This document shows positions 16,928-24,307 of a stretch of DNA of 42,770 bases, one piece after another. Position 1 is the stretch's first letter, and every line of letters starts with the position of its first letter. The notes beneath the pieces are model-generated. The model searched no databases and was not told the origin of the DNA. It saw only the letters and a list, made by a program, of their open reading frames with translations. The translations under genes were made by a program, and so were the position numbers. This stretch comes from Alphaproteobacteria bacterium (GTDB lineage: Bacteria; Pseudomonadota; Alphaproteobacteria; Rickettsiales; UBA1997). The DNA is taken from assembly GCA_021151765.1 (NCBI GenBank), contig JAGKWR010000014.1, positions 1 through 42,770 on the forward strand, given 5' to 3'.

Positions 16928-19012
16928 ATGACTAACTTCACTCTAATTAATCGCAATATCTCAACAATTTTTGACAGCTGGAACGCATTTTCTACAAGTG
17001 AAAAACAACGAAAAATTAACCTAATTTTACCTTTTGTACAATTCACCAGCTTCTTAAACCATTTAAATCGTAACCCAAATTTGGAAGTAATTTTGCAAAA
17101 TTTTGCTCAAGATTACCAAAATATTTTCGAACAAAATTTACAGCAAATGGCGCAATCTGATTTACCACAATCTTTGCTTGAAAAAATTGCAGCAGCGCAG
17201 GCGAATCAACAACCAATTGACGCAACAACTCGCCAAGAAATTTTGCCATTTCAAGACAAATACATTCACGCTCATAATCGTGTAATGTTTAATTACGGAG
17301 AATTTTTAGCAACTGCAGCGCAAAATTTAAGCAGCGCGCAACAGCAAATTATCGCTACAAAAATTGCCAGTTTTGATCAATCAGAATCTGCGCTACAATT
17401 ACTTCAAGAACTCAACGCCGCTCATCTTCTTGAGCAAAATTCTGCGCTAATTGCCAAAGACGATTTAGAAAATCACGCTTTGCTCAATCAGCTTACAACC
17501 TACAACCAAAATATCGCGCAACTCGGCGCCATTTTACTTGATGAAAAATTAAGCAACCAAGCTGTCGAATTTTTACGTTCGCATCACCACAAAACTGCGA
17601 TTAAACGCCAAAGCACAACACCAAATTTAACAGATTTTGCGACAAAATTGGCCGACAAAAATTTGGAAATGACTATCGGTTTGGAAAGCGAATTTTTGCT
17701 CAACTCACTAAATCCGAATCAACAAATTCAAGATTCCACAACTCGTCAAAATATCGCGATTAAAAAGGCAGTTGCGGACATCACGGCGCGGCGCAATATG
17801 CAAAAAAAATATGGCTTTGAACCAACTTTGCCGGAAATCACCAATGTCACTTTCTTGCTCAACGAAAATGCAGATTTCAGCGAAGTAATTGGTCGCAAAG
17901 ATTATTTGATAATTCAACGCACTGTTCAAGATTTGGTCAGTTCGCCAAACGAAAGAACAGAAATTATGACCCACGTCAATAATTTCGCCGAGTCAGAAGC
18001 TTTCTTTTTCAAATTACTTTTTGTCGAAGATTTCGCCTATCAGCATAAAATCGAGATTGATGGCATTTTTGATTACAAAAAATCAAAGTCTGAAAATTTG
18101 CAAAATGTTGTGCCTTTCATTGTTACTGATCGCTTTTACGAAAAGTTGCTCGACATGATTCAAGCCTACGAAATTGCCATTGGGCCTTTTGCAGTTGATG
18201 AAATTATCGAACAAAAAAACCAAGCTTTTAGCAAATTACGTTTGCTTGCCAATCAAAGCCAGTTGTCGCTTGATGACGCTAACGTTCAAGTTAACAGCTC
18301 ATTTTTTTTAACAGATTCCAACAACGTCAAACAAAATATTTTACTTCCCGAAATCAGAGAAATTGCCGGCGAAACTGTAATTCAATTTAATCAACTTGGC
18401 GCACAAATTTTAGAAATTATGCAAGAAGCTGTGTCTGATTTAGGCGATGTTCCCGGCGTGTTGCGCCAAAGCGAAATTGCCAGCGGACTTGATCGCAATA
18501 AACATGTAAAATCACAGTTAGAAAATACGGCTTTTCGTCAGGTTGATGCTGCTTTGCCAGCTTTTTTGAATCATAAATTTTTAGCCGCTAAAAATATTCC
18601 GCTGCGACTGTCATTTATCAACGATGAGGTTGCGGTTGTTGAGCTGCGCTTGGTTGGCAACAACACGCATTTTGCACAATTTGATCACTCGCAAAATATT
18701 TATCATTCCGGAATTGATTTCATCGCCGAAGAATTTTTGCAGAAATTTAGCACGCGATTTTCACATTTTCTGGAAAGCAAAAGCAGCGAAGAAATCACTG
18801 CGCTTTACAATCAAAAAATCACGATAGATCATGGAGGGAAAATTGTTGGCATGTCGGAAATTATCACTCCGCAAGTTCGTGCTGATCGCAATTATGATCA
18901 CCAAAGCCAAACTGTTTACAAACCCGAGAAACCTGCTTTAAGCGTTGCAATTATTCCGTTTACGGCCGCTCAACCTTTGCTCGTTTCATCTAATCAAAAT
19001 CAAATTAATTAA
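16928..19012 (+). CDS. Unrecognised 694-residue protein, possible distant glutamine-synthetase/GCS-like fold
   Basis: No family is recognised with confidence. There is no signal peptide or membrane helix, so it is probably cytosolic. Residues 1-240 are helical and rich in Gln, Asn and Ala. From about 247 the style changes: TIGLESEFLL (247-258) resembles the first strand of GCS2/carboxylate-amine ligases (G-x-E-x-E-F), YEIAIGPF near 414-421 and VQVNSSFFL near 453 fall where glutamine synthetases have their Q-x-E-I and H-V-H-x-S segments, and VELRLVGNNTHFA near 571-583 recalls E-x-R-x-x-x-x-x-x-N-P-Y-L-A. This is weak pattern matching by eye. The stop lies two bases before secB, so the two are co-transcribed. 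Base and codon use are like the neighbours. Confidence 0.6.
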   Translation: MTNFTLINRNISTIFDSWNAFSTSEKQRKINLILPFVQFTSFLNHLNRNPNLEVILQNFAQDYQNIFEQNLQQMAQSDLPQSLLEKIAAAQANQQPIDATTRQEILPFQDKYIHAHNRVMFNYGEFLATAAQNLSSAQQQIIATKIASFDQSESALQLLQELNAAHLLEQNSALIAKDDLENHALLNQLTTYNQNIAQLGAILLDEKLSNQAVEFLRSHHHKTAIKRQSTTPNLTDFATKLADKNLEMTIGLESEFLLNSLNPNQQIQDSTTRQNIAIKKAVADITARRNMQKKYGFEPTLPEITNVTFLLNENADFSEVIGRKDYLIIQRTVQDLVSSPNERTEIMTHVNNFAESEAFFFKLLFVEDFAYQHKIEIDGIFDYKKSKSENLQNVVPFIVTDRFYEKLLDMIQAYEIAIGPFAVDEIIEQKNQAFSKLRLLANQSQLSLDDANVQVNSSFFLTDSNNVKQNILLPEIREIAGETVIQFNQLGAQILEIMQEAVSDLGDVPGVLRQSEIASGLDRNKHVKSQLENTAFRQVDAALPAFLNHKFLAAKNIPLRLSFINDEVAVVELRLVGNNTHFAQFDHSQNIYHSGIDFIAEEFLQKFSTRFSHFLESKSSEEITALYNQKITIDHGGKIVGMSEIITPQVRADRNYDHQSQTVYKPEKPALSVAIIPFTAAQPLLVSSNQNQIN

Positions 19013-19014
19013 AT

Positions 19015-19461
19015 ATGTCTGACATCAACGTTATTTCGCAATACATCAAAGATTTGTCTTTTGAAGTTCCTAACGCGCCGCAAATTTTTCTGAAATCTGG
19101 CGGCAAACCAGATATTGAACTTTCTATCGATATCGACGCGCAAAAGCTGGGCGATGAACTTTACGAAGTTTCATTGAAAGTTAACGCCGACGCCAAAGTT
19201 GAAGGACAACGCACTTTCTTGTGCGAAATTGTTTACGGCGCAACTTTTTCAATCAGCGAAAAAGACAGCGAAACTCTCGAACAAATTTTGTTGATTTATT
19301 GCCCAAATATTATCTTCCCATTTTTGCGTCGTATTGTTTCTAACCTTACAACCGACAGCAATTTCCCACCGCTGATGCTTGATCCAATCAACTTCGCTGA
19401 TCTTTACCACAGAAGACAATTGGCCAATCAATCTCAAGCTGTAAGCGACACCAAGAATTAA
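19015..19461 (+). CDS. secB: Protein-export chaperone SecB
   Basis: 148 residues. SecB keeps preproteins unfolded in the cytosol and hands them to SecA. The family core is visible: YIKDLSFEVPNAP at the N terminus, the middle strands with DELYEVSLKVNADAK and FLCEIVYGATFSI, and the C-terminal LLIYCPNIIFPFLRRIVSNL with FPPLMLDPINFADLY. The C-terminal SecA-contact segment after about residue 132 is short. It sits directly behind the unrecognised 694-residue gene and before a strong terminator. Presence of SecB fits the secreted and outer-membrane proteins encoded here (YceI, TpsB, chalcone isomerase-like). Confidence 0.95.
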   Translation: MSDINVISQYIKDLSFEVPNAPQIFLKSGGKPDIELSIDIDAQKLGDELYEVSLKVNADAKVEGQRTFLCEIVYGATFSISEKDSETLEQILLIYCPNIIFPFLRRIVSNLTTDSNFPPLMLDPINFADLYHRRQLANQSQAVSDTKN

Positions 19462-19482
19462 TTTTTTTGTTATTTGAGAAAT

Positions 19483-19532
19483 AAAAAGATCTCGTGAGTT
19501 TGAATTTTAAGAAGCTGACGAGATCTTTTTTT
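19483..19532 (+). terminator. Rho-independent terminator after secB
   Basis: Arms AAAAAGATCTCGT (19483-19495) and ACGAGATCTTTTT (19518-19530) are perfect complements with a 22-base loop, ending in a run of seven T residues. The A/T ends make it look usable from both strands. Confidence 0.85.
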
Positions 19533-19818
19533 AAAGCGACAAATGCTAAGAAATGGATTATGCTATACCAAATTCATAGCTGACACTATGATGATAAAAA
19601 TATAGCAATCGCGTAAAAGCTCCTTGCAAAAAATTAATCCAACTTTAGTTTGTCGCTCATTGTTTTGAGCAGAGTTTCCGCTCTTTTGGATTATCACTTC
19701 TGATCAATCTAAAACTTCAAATTTTTCAAACTACTTCGCAATTTTAGAACTTTCTAACTGTTCAATTTCGCTGTTGTTTGCAATTTTTTGCTCAATCACA
19801 AACCAAAAATTTATATAC
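19533..19818. other. 286-base spacer without a recognisable gene
   Basis: AT-rich sequence between the secB terminator and tRNA-Ser. No reading frame with family features is present. It holds a weak hairpin (GAGC/GCTC around 9 bases, then TTTT) near 19670 and probably the promoter of the tRNA. I could not assign a small RNA. Confidence 0.4.
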
Positions 19819-19912
19819 GGACGGATGGCCGAGCGGCTGAAGGCGTCGGTTTGCTAAACCGATATATGGTTGAAAAGCTATATCGGGGGTTCGAATCCCC
19901 CTCTGTCCGCCA
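19819..19912 (+). tRNA. tRNA-Ser (anticodon GCT)
   Basis: Class II tRNA with a long variable arm. Acceptor GGACGGA pairs with TCTGTCC (one G-U pair), anticodon arm TCGGT-TTGCTAA-ACCGA with GCT at 19853-19855, variable arm around ATATGGTTGAAAAGCTATAT, T arm GGGGGTTCGAATCCCCC. Discriminator G and encoded CCA at 19910-19912. It reads AGC and AGT serine codons. Confidence 0.95.
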
Positions 19913-20026
19913 GCCTTCGCTCTTATGAGCTTCGGCTGGCAGGCCAGCCCGATAGGGATTGGACTGACAGATGAAGATCATTAGAGCGAAGGCTGCGCGC
20001 CGAAGCCTTGGCGAAGGCGGGCTTTT
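19911..20026. repeat. Cluster of nested inverted repeats abutting tRNA-Ser
   Basis: GC-richer than its surroundings. CAGCCTTCGCTCT at 19911-19923 overlaps the last two bases of the tRNA (CA of CCA) and is exactly repeated in reverse complement at 19983-19995 (AGAGCGAAGGCTG). Between them lies GGCTGGC-AG-GCCAGCC (about 19934-19949), and after them GCCTT-GGCG-AAGGC (20005-20018) followed by GGGCTTTTT. One frame through it reads RSLGEGG-like residues. The layout suggests a palindromic repeat element inserted at the tRNA end. No transposase or integrase is present. Confidence 0.6.
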
Positions 20027-20064
20027 TCCACAAACTACTATTAATTTCTATCACCAAAGAAATT

Positions 20065-20304
20065 ATGCACTACACTTACATCCTACAATCAATTCAGAAT
20101 CCTTCTCAAACTTACATCGGATTCACTTCAAACCTCCAAAACAGATTATCCTATCACAACTCTGGTAAATCACTACACACATCTCGCAACAAACCTTGGC
20201 AACTAAAATTCTACTGCGCTTTTGACGAAAAAGAAAAAGCAATTTGCTTTGAAAAATATTTAAAATCTGGATCAGGAAGGGCTTTTGCCAAAAAACATTT
20301 TTAA
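20065..20304 (+). CDS. Small GIY-YIG domain protein
   Basis: 79 residues from the ATG at 20065; an earlier in-frame start at 20008 would translate the palindromic repeat and is not favoured. The sequence is a bare GIY-YIG endonuclease domain of the UPF0213/YhbQ-like type: YTYILQS for the GIY strand, TYIGFTSNLQNRLSYHNSG for the YIG strand with the conserved Arg, then the TSRNKPW block and CFEKYLKSGSGRAFAKKHF at the end, with the Glu that binds metal. Such single-domain proteins are widespread, often horizontally exchanged, and mostly of unknown role in DNA cleavage or repair. It stands alone next to tRNA-Ser and the inverted repeats, so it may belong to the same small mobile segment. Confidence 0.8.
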   Translation: MHYTYILQSIQNPSQTYIGFTSNLQNRLSYHNSGKSLHTSRNKPWQLKFYCAFDEKEKAICFEKYLKSGSGRAFAKKHF

Positions 20305-20481
20305 TTATTCGATAGTTACAAATCTGGTAATCCTTTTGCTTACAAAGGCGCTTACCAAAAATTAGAAAATAAAATTAGACGTATGAACAAACTTTTTTTA
20401 CGAAGTTTAATGCAGTTGAAAATTTTGAAGTGAAGAAATTGAGAGGATTATTTTTAAACAGTGTTGATTAAGGCTTTGATA

Positions 20482-20940
20482 TTATTGATCAAAACTCGAT
20501 TTAGGCACATCCGAAGTTTGGAGAAAAGTTAGAAATTCTTCAAAATTCATAACTGGCTGCTTTAAAAATTTTAGTCCTAATAAAAAATACTTATCATCCG
20601 TAATCATAATTGCTTCTTCTTGTTTTGCTGTCAGAGCAATTTCCTTATCGCTATTTCTCATTTTACCGGGCAAAGAATCAAAATAGATTTGTTTACCGTA
20701 ACTGTTCATTCCTAAAGATTTTCTATATTCAACCTTCCCCAGAATATCAAGATAAGCAATTAATTGGTTAATTTTAGATAGTTTTTCCAATTTGTCCTGG
20801 CGTCCAATCATCATATCCAACTGTATTCTGACAGCTTGAGGAATTACAACTTTGGTGATTCTAGCAGAAATTTTTTGCAAATCTTTCCAATCCAACACTA
20901 TCAACTTATCATAGCTGTTACAATCGAATAAAATTATCAT
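20482..20940 (-). CDS. PIN-like domain protein, orphan
   Basis: 152 residues from the ATG at 20938-20940 (a GTG 10 codons upstream is possible). It looks like a PIN-fold ribonuclease: the protein begins with IILFDCNSYDKL (D6 as first metal ligand), has SDKEIALTAKQ (D98) and then IMITDDKYFLLGLKF (D115/D116), the usual spacing of the later acidic residues. The match is by eye and the family is not assigned. PIN proteins are often the toxin of VapBC modules, but no antitoxin-like small gene is seen on either side: upstream is a 177-base spacer after the GIY-YIG gene on the opposite strand and on the other side lies the metallophosphoesterase. It could be a solitary RNase or a remnant of a toxin pair. 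Confidence 0.5.
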   Translation of the reverse strand: MIILFDCNSYDKLIVLDWKDLQKISARITKVVIPQAVRIQLDMMIGRQDKLEKLSKINQLIAYLDILGKVEYRKSLGMNSYGKQIYFDSLPGKMRNSDKEIALTAKQEEAIMITDDKYFLLGLKFLKQPVMNFEEFLTFLQTSDVPKSSFDQ

Positions 20941-21062
20941 CTCTTCTCTATTGATAGTGCAATTCGTCACAAATTTTGAGTTATTCTTATTTTACTTATG
21001 AATGCGAGTATAACGAAAAATTTGCCCAAATTTGCTTTTTTTTGAGTAAAACTCTTACTTAA

Positions 21063-22253
21063 CTAAACACTCCTCAACCTCAAAACCGTAATCTCAGCAA
21101 AAGTGCCAAGTCGCATTGGTGGGCCCCAGAATCCGGTTCCGGAATTTACGTAAAGTTGTAAATTAGAATTGGCAGAATCGGCGGAATTGCCAGAATTAGA
21201 ATATTGAAACAAGCCGTGAGAAACGGGTTGCTGCAAGTAAACTAAATAATTGAAAGGCCAGATTTGGCCGGCGTGAGTGTGGCCGGAAATTTGCAAATCA
21301 ACTTGATGTTTTGCCGAATCATGCATGGTTCGCGGCTGATGCGACAATAAAATCAAGGCGTTGTTGATGTTTCTTGCAGCGACAGTTTTTTGCAAATTAT
21401 ATCCGCCCAGAAAATGGCGACTGCTCCAATCTTCAACTCCGGCGATATCAATCGTCTCGTCGTTAATTTTTAATGAAACCAAATCATTGCGCAAAACTGT
21501 GATATTTAAGTTGCGCAAAAAATCACACCATTCGTCAGCGCCAGAGTAATATTCATGGTTTCCAGTGACAAAAAATACGCCGTGTTTTGCTCGCAAATTT
21601 TGCAACGGCAAAACGTGCGCGCCAAGTTCGGCAACTGAGCCATCAACTAAATCGCCAGTAATTGCTACAATATCTGCCTCCAAAGCGTTGACGCGATCAA
21701 CCACGCGTTGCAGCCAATCGCCGCCCAAAATTGGTCCGATGTGAATGTCGGTAATTTGCACAATGCGAAGTCCGTCAAGTTTGGCTGGCAATTTTTTCAA
21801 CCGAATTTCGACATTTTTAGTTTTTATAAATCGCAGCCCGTTCCACATAGCGTAAATTGCAGCGCTTACCGCAAAGAACAAAACCGTTAAGCCGAAATTT
21901 TTCTGCAACTGCGTTGCAAGAATAAAAGAAGAATTGAGCGCAATAATGTTTAAGCTTAACCACAATAAATCTGCGATCAAAAAACCAGTTATCAGCAACA
22001 AACCCAAACCCATCCACGGATAAACAATCCACGAAATTATTTTAGCAAAAACACCCGGCAAAGCGCGGCTCAATGGCATTGCGACAATTGTGATTACCAT
22101 TAACGACGCCAAAATTGTTGCACATAAAGTTTTTGCGAAAAAATCGAGCTGCAAATAATAGGCTGTACGCTGATACAAATAAAAATGCAGCGCACCCAGA
22201 ATTAGCGAAAAAAGACTCAAAAAAATTACCATTTGTTTGGCGCGATACTTCAT
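21063..22253 (-). CDS. Membrane-anchored calcineurin-like metallophosphoesterase
   Basis: 396 residues. Four hydrophobic helices occupy about 1-155; the C-terminal half is a metallophosphoesterase domain with all five motifs: ITDIHIGP, ITGDLVDG, VTGNHEYY, LSHQPR and SGHTHAGQ, giving the two-metal site. It belongs to the YkuE/YaeI type, some of which hydrolyse UDP-diacylglucosamine or other phospholipid head groups; the substrate here is not known. The soluble domain probably sits at a membrane face. It lies 44 bases after alkB and may be the last gene of the lysR-DUF3429-alkB unit. A Ser/Asn/Gly-rich loop (SNSGNSADSAN) interrupts the domain near its end, after the HTHAG motif. Confidence 0.85.
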   Translation of the reverse strand: MKYRAKQMVIFLSLFSLILGALHFYLYQRTAYYLQLDFFAKTLCATILASLMVITIVAMPLSRALPGVFAKIISWIVYPWMGLGLLLITGFLIADLLWLSLNIIALNSSFILATQLQKNFGLTVLFFAVSAAIYAMWNGLRFIKTKNVEIRLKKLPAKLDGLRIVQITDIHIGPILGGDWLQRVVDRVNALEADIVAITGDLVDGSVAELGAHVLPLQNLRAKHGVFFVTGNHEYYSGADEWCDFLRNLNITVLRNDLVSLKINDETIDIAGVEDWSSRHFLGGYNLQKTVAARNINNALILLSHQPRTMHDSAKHQVDLQISGHTHAGQIWPFNYLVYLQQPVSHGLFQYSNSGNSADSANSNLQLYVNSGTGFWGPPMRLGTFAEITVLRLRSV

Positions 22254-22297
22254 AAAAACTGTGAAATTATTTTTAATAAATGTGCCAAAGCTTTGTT

Positions 22298-22885
22298 TTA
22301 GACACTTTGTTGCACCATTTTACGAAAAGTCAGATTAATTCTTGGTGATTTTACTTTGGCCATTTTGGGTAGAGAATGCAGCCAATTTCTTTGAATTTCG
22401 CCACTCATTAAAAGCAAGCTGGCTGGCTCTAGATTAATCTCTACTAATTCTTTGCTGACTTTGTGTTTAAATAAAAAACGACGAGTTGCACCGAAACTGA
22501 CAGATGCAATTGTTGAGTTGGTGACGATAGTTTTTTCATCATCGCTGTGCCAGCCCATCGCTTCTGATCCGTCGTGATAAAGATTTACCAAACAAGAATT
22601 GAATTTTTCTTGAGTTATGTCCTCAACGCGCTGTTTGATTAGCTTCAAAGTTTCGCTCCAATAAACTGCGTGGTGATCAAATCCAGAATAACGATAATTA
22701 AATTCTTGATCGCCAAACCACGCAACTTGACGTGCTGTTGTGATAATTTTGCCGAAAATTTTAACACGATCCGATACAAAATTTACTTCCCGCAAAAGAT
22801 TCTCGAAGTGATTTTGTGCAGTTATTTCATCAAAAATTTGAGCGCGATAACAAGCTTCACCGTCTTGCGAAATAATCTTGAACAT
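22298..22885 (-). CDS. alkB: AlkB-like Fe(II)/2-oxoglutarate-dependent dioxygenase
   Basis: 195 residues. AlkB proteins remove methyl groups from N1-methyladenine and N3-methylcytosine in DNA by oxidation. The double-stranded beta-helix metal site is intact: HSD at H113/D115 (GWHSDDEK) and H170 (NWLHSLPK), and the 2-oxoglutarate-binding arginines lie in SPRINLTFR (R182, R188). The nucleotide-lid region has FNYRYSG, as in ALKBH2/3-type proteins, and the length fits that short group rather than E. coli AlkB. The start follows the DUF3429 stop by three bases. Being in a lysR-led operon rather than an Ada regulon is unusual, but could be chance. Confidence 0.85.
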   Translation of the reverse strand: MFKIISQDGEACYRAQIFDEITAQNHFENLLREVNFVSDRVKIFGKIITTARQVAWFGDQEFNYRYSGFDHHAVYWSETLKLIKQRVEDITQEKFNSCLVNLYHDGSEAMGWHSDDEKTIVTNSTIASVSFGATRRFLFKHKVSKELVEINLEPASLLLMSGEIQRNWLHSLPKMAKVKSPRINLTFRKMVQQSV

Positions 22886-22888
22886 TTG

Positions 22889-23344
22889 CTAGCCAAGTAG
22901 AAAAGCGTTGATCGCCAAAATAGAAACCACCAAGGCTGTGATTTGAAGACGCATTTTGAAATATTCTTCAGGGAAAATTTCGCACTCAATTTGTTGATTT
23001 TTTTGGCTAAATTTTTGCAATCCAAATTCCACCCAAATCAACCATAAAAAGCACAAAATTTCGATGACAAACCCAATCCAATTCAAACAAAATAAAGCAG
23101 CAAAACAGCCTAAAATAGCCAATAAGTTACTAAAAATTACGAGGTTTTTGTCACCTTGCTTCGCTTTATTTGTAATTGCCACTGCCCACAAAATTCCGCT
23201 CATAAAAGCAATTATTACGGCACCATAAATTAAAGAAATTTTGATCGCTATTTCTTGATAATCGAAATATCCCAAAATTGCTGACAAGAAAAAAGGCAAA
23301 GAACCGCAAAGAGTTAGGGTTTTGATTAATCGTAAATTTTTCAT
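22889..23344 (-). CDS. DUF3429 membrane protein
   Basis: 151 residues with about four or five hydrophobic segments. The pattern LTLCGSLPFFLSAILGYFDY, then ISLIYGAVIIAFMSGILWAVAI, fits DUF3429, a small family of inner-membrane proteins with no known activity. It lies between lysR and alkB with gaps of three bases on each side, so it is co-transcribed. In other proteobacteria DUF3429 genes are also found beside DNA-repair or photolyase-type genes, which is at best a hint of a stress role here. Confidence 0.75.
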   Translation of the reverse strand: MKNLRLIKTLTLCGSLPFFLSAILGYFDYQEIAIKISLIYGAVIIAFMSGILWAVAITNKAKQGDKNLVIFSNLLAILGCFAALFCLNWIGFVIEILCFLWLIWVEFGLQKFSQKNQQIECEIFPEEYFKMRLQITALVVSILAINAFLLG

Positions 23345-23347
23345 AAA

Positions 23348-24199
23348 TTATCCTAAATGCTTGATAATAAAGCGTTCAAACGAATTGATCGCCGGATTTT
23401 GATCGGTTGATTTCAACAACGAAATGTGACTATTTTCCAACGATGGTAAAAAATCTGAACGTACCAACAATAAATTTTTCGGTAAATCTTTTGGCACCAT
23501 TTTTTGTGGCAAAATCGTAAGTCCCAAACCAGCTTTGACAGCAGCAATAATACCAGAATAGCTGTGACTAGAAAAAGCTATGCGCCACTTCACATTTTTA
23601 TTATTTAAAGCCTCGATGGCAGCTTTACGATAAACGCACGGTTTTGGCGATAAAATCAAAGGAATTGCCTGTTTATCTTTAATTAATTTTGGATTTCCCA
23701 CCCAAACCAACTTTTCCGAAGAAAGTTCACTAGCATATTCTAAATCTTTAGGACATGGCATTTTCACAAGCGCCAAATCCAATTTTTTCTTCTTAAAATT
23801 TTCGTACAAATTCATCGTCAAATCACATTCGATATGCAAAGAAATATTGGGATGAACCGAGATAAATTCTGACAAAACATCGTACAAGAAAACGCTGGCG
23901 AAATCGTCAGGAATGCCAAAACGCACCTCGCCTTTCAAATCTGGTTCTTTGAAGCAATCCAGCGTCTCGCAATGCAAACTAAAAATTTGTTTGGCGTAAT
24001 TGAGAAAAATTTCACCGTCACTTGTCAGTTCTAAAGTTTTGCTGCGTTTGAACAAAGTTTTGCCCAACAAATTTTCTAATTTAGCAATTTGCTGACTAAC
24101 CGCCGACTGAGTTCGTCCAACTCTTTCCGCCGTTTTCGTAAAACTTCCCGTTTCCGCGGCAACAATAAAACATTGCAGTGAAATTGTATCGATCGTCAT
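23348..24199 (-). CDS. LysR-family transcriptional regulator, divergent from dabBA
   Basis: 283 residues. The N-terminal winged helix-turn-helix is clear (LQCFIVAAETGSFTKTAERVGRTQ then SAVSQQIAKLENLLGKTLFKR), followed by the linker helix and a substrate-binding domain with EVRFGIPDDFAS, DLALVKMPC and GIIAAVKAGLGLTILP. It is divergently placed from dabB across a 108-base region, the classic arrangement for a LysR protein that controls its neighbour. LysR regulators (CcmR/CbbR type) commonly control carbon-concentrating genes, so control of dabBA by a carbon-linked metabolite is inferred. It also leads an operon with DUF3429 and alkB, so autoregulation would affect those genes as well. Confidence 0.9.
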   Translation of the reverse strand: MTIDTISLQCFIVAAETGSFTKTAERVGRTQSAVSQQIAKLENLLGKTLFKRSKTLELTSDGEIFLNYAKQIFSLHCETLDCFKEPDLKGEVRFGIPDDFASVFLYDVLSEFISVHPNISLHIECDLTMNLYENFKKKKLDLALVKMPCPKDLEYASELSSEKLVWVGNPKLIKDKQAIPLILSPKPCVYRKAAIEALNNKNVKWRIAFSSHSYSGIIAAVKAGLGLTILPQKMVPKDLPKNLLLVRSDFLPSLENSHISLLKSTDQNPAINSFERFIIKHLG

Positions 24200-24307
24200 A
24201 AGCTTTTCTGATTATTGATAGAAGAATTATTAGTTTTACTGCTTAGAAGCTAAACTTATATACCAATTTAGTAATTACAGTTTTTCTAATAATGTTAAGT
24301 AAATAAT
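24200..24307. promoter_or_regulatory. Shared control region of lysR and dabBA
   Basis: Divergent 108-base intergenic region, very AT-rich, that must hold both promoters and the expected LysR site. A short dyad TTAG-AAG-CTAA occurs at 24243-24253, but no convincing T-N11-A box with longer arms stands out, so the operator is not assigned. Confidence 0.5.

Noticed and set aside
20305..20433. Open frame of 42 codons directly after the GIY-YIG stop, in the same frame
   Set aside because: The GIY-YIG protein already ends at its natural C terminus (AFAKKHF), and the extra residues show no domain; probably chance.
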